Positions 43,658-52,439 of a stretch of DNA of 64,000 nucleotides are shown in pieces. The translations under genes were made by a program, and so were the position numbers. The stretch comes from Planomicrobium soli. GTDB lineage: Bacteria; Bacillota; Bacilli; Bacillales_A; Planococcaceae. How positions within the stretch are numbered: position 1 is the first letter of the stretch; each line of letters starts with the position of its first letter. The notes beneath the pieces are model-generated. The model was not told the DNA's origin and searched no databases. It saw only the letters and a program-made list of their open reading frames with translations. The stretch spans positions 62,001 to 126,000 of the forward strand of contig NZ_PYAT01000002.1 of assembly GCF_003014655.1 (NCBI RefSeq). The letters run 5' to 3'.

Positions 43658-44725
43658 TTATAACTTAGTTTTTTTCAGTAGTTTTTTAGGCTTCCGCAAA
43701 TCAGCTAAAATAAGCGAAGCGATTAGAATCAGCCCCATATAGCCAACTGCAGGATAAAACCAGTTAACCAGTTTTGTAAAACCGACAAAACTTAAAAAGA
43801 AGGCAATAACGCCAAAGACCGTGACAAAGATTTTAAACCGCGGGGTTCCAATACTGGCAAAACGTGCGGAAAAAGAAAGAAGCATACTAACTGCAGTGTT
43901 ATAAATCATACAGAAAATAACCATGGCCATCACTAGTCCAATCACCGGTGATAAGTTATCCGCTATTCTCAGCATTGGCAAGTCCGTTCCGCCAACCACA
44001 TCCACTTTAGCGAAAATGGCTAAAGAACTTAAGAAAAGCAAAAAGCCAAATCCGAGCCCGCCAATCAGTCCGCCTCGTCTCGCAACTTTAACATTTTTTT
44101 CTGCGCCACCCATTACAAGCGCCATTGATGTGCACAGCGCAATAGACAGAGAAACATAATTAACGGCTGCCAATATCCAATTCGGTGCAGCAGATAATTG
44201 AGATTCAGCAATTGGTTCCAGCGCCGCAAAACTTAAATCTTTAGTGGCAATACTGTAAACTACGATTCCAATAATCATCAAAATTAAAAAAGGTGTGATG
44301 CTGCCAATAATCGCAATAACTTTCTTAACGTTCATCATGATGGTGATAATGACTAACCCTGTCATCAGCGCCCGGCCAAAAGCGCCAGGTAAGCCAAATT
44401 GCTGCGAGAAAATCGAACCGGCTCCGGCAATCATGACAACCAATACTCCAAACAATGTCAAAATCAATGTATAGTCAATGATCTTTCCGATAAACTTTCC
44501 GCTAATTGAATAAACGACCTCTTCATGAGAAACTGTCTGCATCCGGCTGCCGAGGCCTGTCAATATCATTCCTAAGTAACCAAACAACAGCATGGCCAGC
44601 AAAGCGCCGCCCATTCCCCAGTACCCGAAACTCGTGAAGTATTGCAAAACCTCCTGTCCTGAAGCAAAACCCGCTCCAACAACAATGCCGATAAATGCAC
44701 TTCCCATTTTTAAACTTCTATTCAT
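43658..44725 (-). CDS. YkvI-like membrane transporter
   Basis: A 355-residue protein with about ten membrane spans. The first helix, LKMGSAFIGIVVGAGFASGQEVLQYFTSFG, has the unwound-helix signature GxGFASGQE of the YkvI family, distantly related to amino acid transporters of the LeuT fold. Substrate is unknown. The ATG at 44725 is preceded by GGAGG; an ATG at 44737 would include that site in the coding part. It is a single gene, though an AmhX-like amidohydrolase follows upstream on the same strand after about 300 bases. Confidence 0.85.
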   Translation of the reverse strand: MNRSLKMGSAFIGIVVGAGFASGQEVLQYFTSFGYWGMGGALLAMLLFGYLGMILTGLGSRMQTVSHEEVVYSISGKFIGKIIDYTLILTLFGVLVVMIAGAGSIFSQQFGLPGAFGRALMTGLVIITIMMNVKKVIAIIGSITPFLILMIIGIVVYSIATKDLSFAALEPIAESQLSAAPNWILAAVNYVSLSIALCTSMALVMGGAEKNVKVARRGGLIGGLGFGFLLFLSSLAIFAKVDVVGGTDLPMLRIADNLSPVIGLVMAMVIFCMIYNTAVSMLLSFSARFASIGTPRFKIFVTVFGVIAFFLSFVGFTKLVNWFYPAVGYMGLILIASLILADLRKPKKLLKKTKL

Positions 44726-45038
44726 CTTTTCCTCCATTCCTCATGTTCCAGCAGCAAAAGAAACATTTCATCTACATATCTTCGTAATTAGTACCTCATG
44801 TTAAGGGTAACATATTCATCCGTCACCTCAACCCGTCATTCTTACTGTCCTGCCCATACACAATCAATCAAAAACTTTTTACTAATTAAACTGCATAAAA
44901 GAAAAGACTAAAAAGCACTGTCTGTTACCAATCTCTTCCTTTAACAGGGTATATCCTAATATTTGCAGAAAAGGACAGAAGACTCTTTTACTTCACAGAA
45001 AAAAGCCGCCATTTGATAGGGCGGCTTTTCTATGGGTA
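44726..45038. other. Intergenic region
   Basis: AT-rich upstream region of the YkvI-like gene. Besides the terminator at 45000-45029 I see no gene or clear operator. Confidence 0.5.
45000..45029 (-). terminator. Intrinsic terminator
   Basis: AAAAGCCGCC and GGCGGCTTTT form a 10-bp stem around ATTTGATAG; further A/T flanks. It ends the amidohydrolase gene. Confidence 0.82.
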
Positions 45039-46208
45039 TTATTTAAGAGTTACTTCCGCTTTTTCATCATTCGCGTTTTTGTTCTCCAAATGTTTGAATG
45101 AGCGGACAACTACACGCGTTAATATCTCGATACCGGTCAACAAACTATCCTGGTTGAAAGCCATTTTCGGATGATGCAATCCAGGCGCCAAATCACACCC
45201 AAGCCCAAGCATCGTCGCTTTAATAGTCGGACGCTTTAATGTGTAATAGTGAAAATCTTCTCCGCCAGGTGTAACTATCGGCGGTGCCAGGAATTCCTCA
45301 CCTACGGTCTCTTTTATGGCAGCAGCCATAAGTTCCACCGCGGTTTGGTCTACTTGAGCTGCCGCTATTTCTGCAGTCGTCTCAAGGCTGATTTTAACAT
45401 CAGCCAGTTCAGCCACGGATTCGACCGCTTTTTTCACCTGAACCATCAGTTTTTCAATCACTTCATTCGATTGAGCACGGACATCAATACTAAAAATGCC
45501 GGTTCCGGGAATGATATTTGCCGATTCACCGCCAGCCTGGAACATAGTCATTTTCGCTGAATGCGGAACCATAGGATCAACATGAATCGTTCGGATTGCA
45601 TGAACAAGCAGCGCCATCACTTCAATAGCGTTTTGTCCTTGATGCGGCCTTGCGCCGTGGGCATCCGTTCCTTTGATTGAACCTTTTAACATGCGGGCTG
45701 CACCGTTTAGGATGGCTGGAGCTGAATAGCCATGGCTTATTTCTTGTACTGGGCGAAGATGGACTCCATATAAGTAATCTATGTCATCCACAACACCTTT
45801 ATCGATTAACGCTAATGCGCCATTTCCTTTTTCCTCCGCCGGTTGAAACACCACTTTCAACTGGCCTGTTTTTGGAATGCCAATTTTTCTTAAGACAAGC
45901 AACCCCCCGACTACTATTGCCATATGGGCATCATGCCCACACGAATGGTTTGCCTGGTACGTGCCATCGACTTCTTGCCACAACGCATCAATGTCGGTAC
46001 GAAGGCCGATGCATGGTTTTCCGCTTCCGACAGTCACTACAAGTCCCGTAGAATCATCAAACCCTTCAACTGTAAAGCCTTCTTTCTCTAAAAATTTTTT
46101 CAAATACTTTGTTGTTTCGACTTCCTGCCAACTAATCTCCGGGTGATTATGCAGATGATTGAACACCTCTTTAATGATTGGTTCTATTTCCTGCAAGGAC
46201 GCTTTCAT
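45039..46208 (-). CDS. M20 family amidohydrolase (AmhX-like)
   Basis: A 389-residue metallo-amidohydrolase. Metal-binding motifs are NHSCGHDAHMAI, FQPAEEKGNGA, the VHLRP histidine and GGEDFHYY; the dimerisation domain lies between (about 170-285, GTDAHGARPHQGQNAIEV). The general pattern, with DIDALWQEVDGTYQANHSCGHDAH, matches AmhX of Bacillus, which hydrolyses N-acyl amino acids (auxin-conjugate type). Cytoplasmic, no signal peptide. ATG preceded by AGGAGG. It is divergent from the PadR gene, whose operator-like dyad lies between them. Confidence 0.88.
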   Translation of the reverse strand: MKASLQEIEPIIKEVFNHLHNHPEISWQEVETTKYLKKFLEKEGFTVEGFDDSTGLVVTVGSGKPCIGLRTDIDALWQEVDGTYQANHSCGHDAHMAIVVGGLLVLRKIGIPKTGQLKVVFQPAEEKGNGALALIDKGVVDDIDYLYGVHLRPVQEISHGYSAPAILNGAARMLKGSIKGTDAHGARPHQGQNAIEVMALLVHAIRTIHVDPMVPHSAKMTMFQAGGESANIIPGTGIFSIDVRAQSNEVIEKLMVQVKKAVESVAELADVKISLETTAEIAAAQVDQTAVELMAAAIKETVGEEFLAPPIVTPGGEDFHYYTLKRPTIKATMLGLGCDLAPGLHHPKMAFNQDSLLTGIEILTRVVVRSFKHLENKNANDEKAEVTLK

Positions 46209-46310
46209 TACGTTCCTCCTATTGTTTCTTCTTCTATAGCTTTTTTCATTTTATCATAATTACCTGATATATCTGTTTACTTTTCAACGCATTTAGAGTA
46301 TATTTTTCTT

Positions 46311-46340
46311 ATATCATAAAGATATATATCTATAAGATAT
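46311..46340. promoter_or_regulatory. Candidate PadR operator
   Basis: Two 15-base halves (46311-46325 and 46326-46340) of ATATC and GATAT blocks form an inverted repeat with 13 of 15 positions matching. It sits directly before the ribosome binding site of the padR-like gene, consistent with self-repression. Confidence 0.55.
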
Positions 46341-46344
46341 AGAG

Positions 46345-46908
46345 GTGGTTTTTATTACTCGGGAAAACAATACTCAATATGCACTGTTAGGACTGTTGAC
46401 TATTGGCTGCGATACAGGTTATTCCATGAAACAAATGATTGATGGAAGCTTGAACCATTTTTGGAAAATCAGCTATGGCCAAATTTACCCTACATTGAAG
46501 CTGCTATTGGATAACGGGTATGCCGAAGTCCAAGATTTGGCGCAAGAAGGAAAACCGGATAAAAAAGAGTATAAAATCACTGACGAAGGAACGGAGGCGC
46601 TTAAACGTTGGCTTGCTCAACCAATCACTGAACTCCCGCTCGAAAAAAACGAACTTCTGCTAAAATTATTTTTCAGCCGCCATCAAGATTTGGAGTCGAC
46701 TCATCACCATTTGGAAAATTACCAAGAAAAGCTTGTCTCCCGTTACGAAACCTATGAAGCAATCAAAGAAATGATCACTACTCGTTTATCAGCTGAAGAA
46801 GATGCCCCGTTTTGGCTTATTACGTTGAATTACGGATTAAGGACCACCCAAGCAGCAATCGATTGGTGCGAAGAGACGAAGGAAGTATTATTTCATAAGG
46901 AGGGCTAA
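46345..46908 (+). CDS. PadR-family regulator
   Basis: A PadR-type repressor of about 185 residues: winged helix (NNTQYALLGLLTIGCDTGYSMKQMIDGSLNHFWKISYGQIYPTLKLLLDNG) followed by a helical dimerisation part (about 95-187). The GTG at 46345 overlaps the AGAGGTGG ribosome binding site, so translation may instead begin at the ATT at 46354, giving a start just before TRENNTQYALLGLL, the usual N-terminus. It is co-transcribed with the DUF4188 gene two bases downstream and may autoregulate through the dyad at 46311-46340. Effector unknown. Confidence 0.88.
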   Translation: MVFITRENNTQYALLGLLTIGCDTGYSMKQMIDGSLNHFWKISYGQIYPTLKLLLDNGYAEVQDLAQEGKPDKKEYKITDEGTEALKRWLAQPITELPLEKNELLLKLFFSRHQDLESTHHHLENYQEKLVSRYETYEAIKEMITTRLSAEEDAPFWLITLNYGLRTTQAAIDWCEETKEVLFHKEG

Positions 46909-46910
46909 CA

Positions 46911-47393
46911 ATGAGCGCTCAAGTTTTTCCTGGCAGGTATACTGTTGCACACGAAGAAAGCATTGTTGTTTTTATTATCGGAACACGAATCAATAAATGG
47001 TGGGCAGTCCATAAATGGTGGCCGGTATTCACCGCGATGCCGCCTATGATCAAGGAGCTATATAGCCGTAAGGAATTAGGTTGTTTATCCATGGAAAATT
47101 TTTTCGGTTTTCGTACAACCCTCATGGTCCAGTATTGGCGCTCTGAGAACGATTTAATGGCATACGCGAAAGGGCAGAAGCATTTAATTGCCTGGAAAAA
47201 TTTCAACAAAAAAGTTGGCAATAATGATGCGGTCGGCATTTACCACGAAACTTATATCATACGCCCCGACCAGTTCGAAGCAATTTACGGCAATATGCCG
47301 ACGTTTGGACTTGCCAAAGCACTGGGCATGGAGCCCGTCAATTCCGCCACCGACTCCGCCCGTAAACGGCTGCAGAAAAAACAGCACGCGTAA
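46911..47393 (+). CDS. DUF4188 family protein
   Basis: A 160-residue protein that begins 2 bases after the PadR gene. RYTVAHEESIVVFIIGTRINKWWAVHKWWPVFTAMPPMIKELY and later FGFRTTLMVQYWRSENDLMAYAKGQKHLIAWKNF mark the DUF4188 family. The second block resembles the alpha-beta barrel of monooxygenase and aldoxime-dehydratase-like proteins. PadR next to DUF4188 is a recurrent pair in Bacillales. The product may be what PadR controls. Reaction unknown. GGAGGGC precedes the ATG. Confidence 0.8.
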   Translation: MSAQVFPGRYTVAHEESIVVFIIGTRINKWWAVHKWWPVFTAMPPMIKELYSRKELGCLSMENFFGFRTTLMVQYWRSENDLMAYAKGQKHLIAWKNFNKKVGNNDAVGIYHETYIIRPDQFEAIYGNMPTFGLAKALGMEPVNSATDSARKRLQKKQHA

Positions 47394-47427
47394 TAAGATA
47401 CACACTTTTAAAGGATTCCCTAAAACA

Positions 47428-47462
47428 AAACCAGCCATCCTCGACTGAGAATGGCTGGTTTT
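47428..47462. terminator. Bidirectional intrinsic terminator
   Basis: AAACCAGCCATCCTC and GAGAATGGCTGGTTT pair around GACT with one mismatch, between convergent genes. Confidence 0.85.
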
Positions 47463-47695
47463 CACCCTACTTCCAAAACTTCGATTGCACCGTCTTTTCC
47501 GTTATGGACTGAAATTGCATGAGTGCTTCTATAGTGAATGGTTTCCCCTTGTTTCGTAAAAATATCTGGAAAATGTTCCATCATGCGGTTCAGCATTTCA
47601 GGGTGCACCAAAATCGAAGCATTATCCCCATATTCTTTCAGCGCCGAATCAACCGATTCCACGTCAGCTGTTGCCAATAATTGATCTGCATTCAT
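47462..47695 (-). CDS. Small hypothetical protein, 77 aa
   Basis: I do not recognise this protein. From ATG 47695 (AGGAGG upstream) it reads MNADQLLATADVESVDSAL and continues with ILVHPEMLNRMMEHFP, KQGETIHYRSTHAISVHNG and EVLEVG. It looks globular and soluble, with no signal or membrane span. Single gene; its stop touches the terminator shared with the DUF4188 gene. Confidence 0.6.
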   Translation of the reverse strand: MNADQLLATADVESVDSALKEYGDNASILVHPEMLNRMMEHFPDIFTKQGETIHYRSTHAISVHNGKDGAIEVLEVG

Positions 47696-47965
47696 CTGCA
47701 TTCCTCCTTTTCCTTTATATTCTCTTATTGTTAAACTACCCTGCGGTCTTCAGATAAAACTATGAATTGAAACTTTTTCGTTCAACCTTCAGCAAAGTCT
47801 CTTTATCAGTAAAGTGCTTAACCGGAAAAATGGGGCAACCCAAAAATGCACTTATCATTAGAGTGTAAAAAATGTAATTCAAAATCTAGGCCCTTTCTTT
47901 AGATTTACTGTTTTCTAATTGTTATACTCCTATATGTAATTTATAGATGATAAGGAGTGGATATT

Positions 47966-48682
47966 ATGCAGAACTTAAATGGCAAGACTGCCTTAATTAC
48001 AGGGGCGGGCAAAGGGATTGGCCGTGCAACTGCCATCGCTTTCGCTCAAGAAGGCATTCATGTAGGGTTGCTTGGAAGAACAGCTGCTAATCTTGAGGAA
48101 GTGGCAAAAGAACTTCAACAATTTGGAGTTAAAGTCTCAACTGCAGTGGCTGATGTAGCGGATAATAACGCTGTCATTGCAGCAGTTGATCAAATCAAAT
48201 CGGACCTTGGACCAATCGATATTCTGATCAACAATGCAGGCATCGGGAAGTTTGGAAAGTTTCTTGAACTTTCTACTGAAGAATTCAAAAATATCATTGA
48301 TGTGAACTTGATGGGACTTTATTATGTTACAAGAGCTGTTCTGCCAGAAATGATTGAAAGACAATCCGGTGATATCATCAACATCTCTTCCACGTCCGGG
48401 CAAAAAGGAGCCCCTGTTACCAGTGCTTATAGCGCTTCTAAATTCGGAGTGCTTGGCCTTACAGAATCGTTGATGCTTGAAGTAAGAAAGCATAATATCC
48501 GTGTCAGCGCATTAACGCCTAGCACAGTCGTGACGGATTTGGCTTATGCGGAAAACTTGATCACCGGCAATCCAGAAAATGTAATGCAGCCGGAGGATTT
48601 GGCAGAAGTCATGGTGGCACAATTGAAACTTCATCCACGTATTCTTTTGAAATCCGCTGCTTTATGGTCGACCAATCCATAA
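47966..48682 (+). CDS. SDR family oxidoreductase (FabG-like)
   Basis: A 238-residue classical short-chain dehydrogenase. Cofactor motif GAGKGIG near residues 12-18, LLGRT after the second strand (Arg favouring NADP), NNAG near 85, and the catalytic Ser in ISSTSGQ with Tyr and Lys in YSASKFGV. Closest in pattern to FabG-like 3-ketoacyl reductases of Bacillus, but it is not in a fatty-acid cluster. The ATG at 47966 follows AAGGAGTGG; a GTG at 47957 is inside that site. Substrate unknown. Confidence 0.88.
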   Translation: MQNLNGKTALITGAGKGIGRATAIAFAQEGIHVGLLGRTAANLEEVAKELQQFGVKVSTAVADVADNNAVIAAVDQIKSDLGPIDILINNAGIGKFGKFLELSTEEFKNIIDVNLMGLYYVTRAVLPEMIERQSGDIINISSTSGQKGAPVTSAYSASKFGVLGLTESLMLEVRKHNIRVSALTPSTVVTDLAYAENLITGNPENVMQPEDLAEVMVAQLKLHPRILLKSAALWSTNP

Positions 48683-48716
48683 ACAAAATTCACTTTAAAA
48701 TGATTTGACCAATTTG

Positions 48717-48771
48717 AAAAAGAGCTGTTGCCGTATGTTAACTTCTTAGCTTATGGAATAGCTCTTTTTTT
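48717..48771 (+). terminator. Intrinsic terminator
   Basis: AAAAAGAGCT pairs with AGCTCTTTTT across a 34-base loop that can itself pair in part; seven T follow. Ends the SDR gene. Confidence 0.7.
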
Positions 48772-48872
48772 GATAGCTTTCTTATATTATTTATTGAAGA
48801 CGATATATATTGTCTAAAAGGGGTAATAACTAGAGAAGAACTTTATCCATTCAGATGGAAGGAGGAACTCCC

Positions 48873-49610
48873 ATGTTTGTGCCAAGCTTGTTGGTAATCC
48901 TCGGCTTTATGTTCGTTCACATTAATACGCATTACATCAAGTTCTTGAACACGCCTCAAAAAAATGTCCTATTATCTCTAGTTTCAGGCGGCTCAATCGC
49001 CTATGTTTTTCTGCACCTAGTGCCCGAACTTGCCCATTATGAAGTTGTTGTAGAAAAAGCACATTTGCCTCTGCTATTCGAACACCTCGATTATTTCGCT
49101 TACTTGCTTGCTTTGCTTGGAATCGCACTTTTTTACGGAATCGATAAACTGAATGATAAGTCGCAGCGAAAAAATGAAAACGAAAAAAATTTAACACGTC
49201 CGCAAGAACATATTTTTATCCTTCATATCCTAACCTTTGCTTTGTATAACGGTTTGCTTGGCTATCTGCTCCCATACTTGAGCGGTGATAACATTGCCGC
49301 TTATGTTGTTTATTTTATCGTTTTCTCTTTTCATTTTATCGCCAATAGCCGGGTTCTTCATTTGACCCATGAAGATTTATATATAAAAGCGGGGCGTTGG
49401 ATTCTCGCCTTTTCCGTCTTAGTCGGCTGGCTGCTCAATGAATTAACTCATACTAGTGCGCTTACAATTGCCATTCTTTCTTCGTTCCTGACCGGTGGTG
49501 TAATCCTGAATATCTTGAACGATGAATTGCCTGAACAAAAAAAGAGCAGCTTTCTTGCTTTTTCCGTTGGGCTTATCTCGATTGGCGGTCTTCTCCAACT
49601 AATTCTATAA
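48873..49610 (+). CDS. ZIP-like membrane protein without the canonical metal site
   Basis: A 245-residue protein with seven or eight membrane spans. The segment GGSIAYVFLHLVPELAHYE resembles the HLLPE motif in the second helix of ZIP metal transporters, and TGGVILNILNDELPE near the end resembles their last-helix LVDILPE-type motif. The central helix (HILTFALYNGLLGYLLPY) lacks the HNxxDG and HxxxE metal ligands, so it is either a divergent or non-transporting relative. A charged loop (DKLNDKSQRKNENEKNL) lies in the middle. The ATG at 48873 follows GGAAGGAGG. Confidence 0.6.
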   Translation: MFVPSLLVILGFMFVHINTHYIKFLNTPQKNVLLSLVSGGSIAYVFLHLVPELAHYEVVVEKAHLPLLFEHLDYFAYLLALLGIALFYGIDKLNDKSQRKNENEKNLTRPQEHIFILHILTFALYNGLLGYLLPYLSGDNIAAYVVYFIVFSFHFIANSRVLHLTHEDLYIKAGRWILAFSVLVGWLLNELTHTSALTIAILSSFLTGGVILNILNDELPEQKKSSFLAFSVGLISIGGLLQLIL

Positions 49611-49660
49611 AAAAAGGCCAATTCGTTCCCTCACTGCTTAACGAATTGGCTTTCTTTTTT
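49611..49660. terminator. Bidirectional intrinsic terminator
   Basis: GCCAATTCGTT (49617-49627) and AACGAATTGGC (49640-49650), flanked by A and T runs. It serves the ZIP-like gene and the convergent XRE gene, whose stop is in the T-run. Confidence 0.9.
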
Positions 49661-50384
49661 ATACTAGAACTTTGGATTCTTGATCGATTTCAACCGTCGT
49701 TTCCACTAAAATGCGCGACTTTGATATGCCCAACAATGCCAGGGCTTTCTTATTGCTTTTTTCAATTTCTTCATTGTAGATGTGTTTGGAAAGAACCGCA
49801 ATTCCGCTTCTTTTTGCCAGTCTGTCAAGTTGATTCTTCATGAACGTGGAGTTGCAAAGCACGACCACTTGATCAAGATAAGGGCACAACCATTGTTGGA
49901 GTTCTTCCCATACATCATAAACCTCAGGCGCAAAAACAAAAGGCTGGCCATCGACCATCATCGAACGATTATCGATCAACAGCTTGATTTCTCCTTTTCG
50001 AAGCAACATGGCCTTGTTTTTGATTTCTTTTGCTAGCTTCCTGGCGTCATATTCACTAAGAGGTCCTGCAACACGCCAAGCGATAACTTGTTCGTTCACA
50101 TCCACCTCGCAAATGAACCTTTTTTCTAAAGGCTTTTTCATTTCTTTTTTCAGCAAAGCACAGCGTGGAGCGAAACTTTCATGTTCAAATAAGTAAGGTA
50201 AATCCACATCAAGCGCATTTGCCAATTTCTCAATATTCAGCAGCGATAGATTTTTTGTGCCTCTTTCGATTGCCCCGACATATGAGCGGTCCAGTTCTGC
50301 ACGTATTGCCAGCGCCTCTTGGGTTATCCCAGTTTTCAAACGAAGTTCTTTTACCCGTTTTCCGAATTCCTCTAAAATATTCAT
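49659..50384 (-). CDS. XRE-family regulator with C-terminal STAS-like domain
   Basis: The protein has 241 residues from ATG 50384 (AGAGGTG upstream). The helix-turn-helix is at 1-67 (GKRVKELRLKTGITQEALAIRAELDRSYVGAIERGTKNLSLLNIEKLANALDV). The rest (about 85-230) alternates strands and helices: VIAWRVAGPLSEYDARKLAKEIKN, KLLIDNRSMM and DQVVVLCNSTFMKNQLDRLAKRSGIAVL, which resembles a STAS or SpoIIAA-like fold. That assignment is an inference. A dyad at 50429-50449 overlaps its promoter region. It is divergent from an RsbR-type gene. Confidence 0.78.
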   Translation of the reverse strand: MNILEEFGKRVKELRLKTGITQEALAIRAELDRSYVGAIERGTKNLSLLNIEKLANALDVDLPYLFEHESFAPRCALLKKEMKKPLEKRFICEVDVNEQVIAWRVAGPLSEYDARKLAKEIKNKAMLLRKGEIKLLIDNRSMMVDGQPFVFAPEVYDVWEELQQWLCPYLDQVVVLCNSTFMKNQLDRLAKRSGIAVLSKHIYNEEIEKSNKKALALLGISKSRILVETTVEIDQESKVLV

Positions 50385-50720
50385 AGAAGCACCTCTTTTC
50401 TTACCTAAGCTATAGGCTCTATTATAGTTAGTTTCAATTCTGAAAACTATATTTTTTTGAAAAAACAAAACGAGATGATTAGATCAAATTGCCCATCTAT
50501 TATGTAAACCTTCTAAAATTCTATCTTTTTCTCACACCACTTTAGTCCTTTTAGTTTAGATCCAACTTTGACTTCTTTAAATTTTAAAGATGCGTGTAGA
50601 CAAGTCTTTCCAACAATGCAATCGATTACAAAAAAAATTTGCATCTTTTCAAGATTATGATTAAATAAAAGGATAACGTATTACTTTTTATGAAAAATTA
50701 ACTATAGAGGAGAAGAAAAA
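50385..50720. other. Divergent intergenic region between XRE and RsbR-like genes
   Basis: AT-rich region with a dyad near 50429-50449 and promoters for both neighbours expected. I see no clear SigB promoter before the RsbR-like gene. Confidence 0.5.
50429..50449. promoter_or_regulatory. Candidate operator for the XRE regulator
   Basis: TAGTTTCA and TGAAAACTA form an inverted repeat (one base unpaired) around ATTC, beside a TATAAT (minus strand, 50421-50426) that would drive the XRE gene. Confidence 0.4.
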
Positions 50721-51545
50721 ATGGCAGACGCAATACAAAATTCCAAAGATATTAGGTCTTTTTTCGAAAAATATCAAGAAGCATTTGATGAGAAATTATT
50801 GGCTGAGGCAGTCAATGTAAAAGATCGAATCAATGAAATTCTTGCTGTTGGCAATATTGATTTGGTAGCTAACGCACATAAATTGGTCATTTATATTATT
50901 GAAGGAAACGAAGAAGAATTGGCTTTGTTTGCAAAACAAGAAGGGATTGCTTGGGCAACACATTCCATGGAGTTGTCTTTCAAATTGGAGTGGGTGCAAG
51001 CTATACGTCGTTCGCTCTGGACGTTTATCCAACAATATAATGACGCAAAAGAAAACAGAGTAGTATTTGACTTTTTCCAAATGGAGAAAGACATTAATTC
51101 TCGAGTTGATGCGTTCCTAAATACATTTTTCATAAATTATTCTACATACAAAGATGCTTTGCTGTTGGCTCACCGCGAATTAGTGGAAAACTTATCTGTT
51201 CCGATTATCCCCATCAATACATCTGTCTGCATTTTGCCATTGATCGGTTCAGTGGATTCGTTCCGCACTTCAATCCTTGAAGAAAAAGTGTTGATGGAAA
51301 TCGGCAGATCCCGCATTCAAACATTGATCATGGACTTGTCGGGAATTGCTGATATGGAACCAGAAGTGATTCACCATTTGATGAAAATTATTGACGGTAC
51401 AGCAATGATGGGCTGTAAAACCATCATTACAGGATTACGGGCAGAGGTTGTCCGGAAAATGATTCATATGGATTTATCCTTTGACCATAAAACCAAAACA
51501 CTTGGTACGTTACAGCAAGCATTAAAAGAATACCTTGTAGTTTAA
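50721..51545 (+). CDS. RsbR-type STAS protein
   Basis: A 274-residue protein with an N-terminal helical domain (about 1-150, as in RsbR paralogues) and a C-terminal STAS domain (about 160-272, SVPIIPINTSVCILPLIGSVDSFR, IMDLSGIADMEPEVIHHL). RsbR-type proteins form the stressosome and are phosphorylated by RsbT at two threonines. The position of the first (Thr171 in RsbRA) is Ser180 here, and that of the second (Thr205) aligns with Pro214, so the site is lost. It may be an unphosphorylatable or distinct paralogue. No rsbS, rsbT or rsbX gene is adjacent. Start has GAGGAG upstream. Confidence 0.82.
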   Translation: MADAIQNSKDIRSFFEKYQEAFDEKLLAEAVNVKDRINEILAVGNIDLVANAHKLVIYIIEGNEEELALFAKQEGIAWATHSMELSFKLEWVQAIRRSLWTFIQQYNDAKENRVVFDFFQMEKDINSRVDAFLNTFFINYSTYKDALLLAHRELVENLSVPIIPINTSVCILPLIGSVDSFRTSILEEKVLMEIGRSRIQTLIMDLSGIADMEPEVIHHLMKIIDGTAMMGCKTIITGLRAEVVRKMIHMDLSFDHKTKTLGTLQQALKEYLVV

Positions 51546-51578
51546 AGACATAACAGAAGCTTTCTCAAAATTTTCAAA

Positions 51579-51611
51579 AAAATCCAGTGGAGTATCACTC
51601 CACTGGATTTT
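51579..51611. terminator. Bidirectional intrinsic terminator
   Basis: AAAATCCAGTGGAGT, loop ATC, ACTCCACTGGATTTT: a perfect 15-bp stem after the RsbR-like gene. Confidence 0.9.
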
Positions 51612-51713
51612 TATATACAGAGTACATATAGATGGGAATGGACAACTGCCTCTTTTAGGGCAACCCTTTTTTTTCCTATAGGCATCTCTATTTAAAAACA
51701 GAAACGCAGTTGA

Positions 51714-52439
51714 TTATTGGCTTTCGTATCTTTCCAAAAAAGCATCTGCCATTGCTGCGTACCCTTCGTTATTTGGGTGAATATCGGAAGCATTGGGAAG
51801 TTTATCTGTGGCATCATTTCCAAAAACATCATCTACCGGAATAAAATCAGCGTCTTGTTGTTCAGCAACTTGTTCCAATGTTTCATTCAATTGGTCCAGC
51901 TTAACCGCAAGCTCCGCTTTCTGTTCTTCTTGCAGATGAGGAAATGGAAAGTAATACCCCATGACATAGATATGAGCTTCTGGTGCCTGGGTTTTCAAAT
52001 TGGCCAGCATAGTATCCATATTGCTGCGAATATTCCCCAGTTCCGCTTCTACTTGCACTTCATCAAATTCCACTTCGCCGTTAGCTGGATTTAGCCTTAC
52101 TAAGCGCAGGAGATCATTAGCTCCGGCAGAAATTGTAATTAGATCCGCTGACTGCACGGTCTCTTGTGCTTCTTTTGAATCCAGCTGCTGAAGTATATCT
52201 TCTGTCGTATAACCCGGTACCGCTAAATCTTTTGTGTATCTTGCCAATTGTTCTTTGTTTTCAAGTTCTTCGGCAATTATATCTGCATAGCCAGCGTCAA
52301 TTTCTGAGTAAGGGGTCTGCCCTGCTGCCAGTGAATCGCCAAGAGCTACATAAGCGACAGAAGAATCGATTTCTTCCTGTCCACATGCTGCTGTACCGAA
52401 TAAGATGAGCGTTGCAATTAATGCTATGTTCTTTTTCAC
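51714..52439 (-). CDS. GDSL/SGNH-hydrolase lipoprotein
   Basis: A 241-residue exported hydrolase. The signal peptide ends in a lipobox, GTAACGQE, giving lipid anchoring. SGNH blocks are visible: YVALGDSLAAGQTPYSE (Ser nucleophile), the Gly in VPGYT, SAGANDLLRL (Asn) and DIHPNNEGYAAM (Asp and His). Related to Bacillus GDSL lipoproteins such as YpmR. Likely esterase or lipase at the outer face of the membrane; substrate unknown. ATG preceded by AGGTGGAAGAG. Confidence 0.88.
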   Translation of the reverse strand: MKKNIALIATLILFGTAACGQEEIDSSVAYVALGDSLAAGQTPYSEIDAGYADIIAEELENKEQLARYTKDLAVPGYTTEDILQQLDSKEAQETVQSADLITISAGANDLLRLVRLNPANGEVEFDEVQVEAELGNIRSNMDTMLANLKTQAPEAHIYVMGYYFPFPHLQEEQKAELAVKLDQLNETLEQVAEQQDADFIPVDDVFGNDATDKLPNASDIHPNNEGYAAMADAFLERYESQ

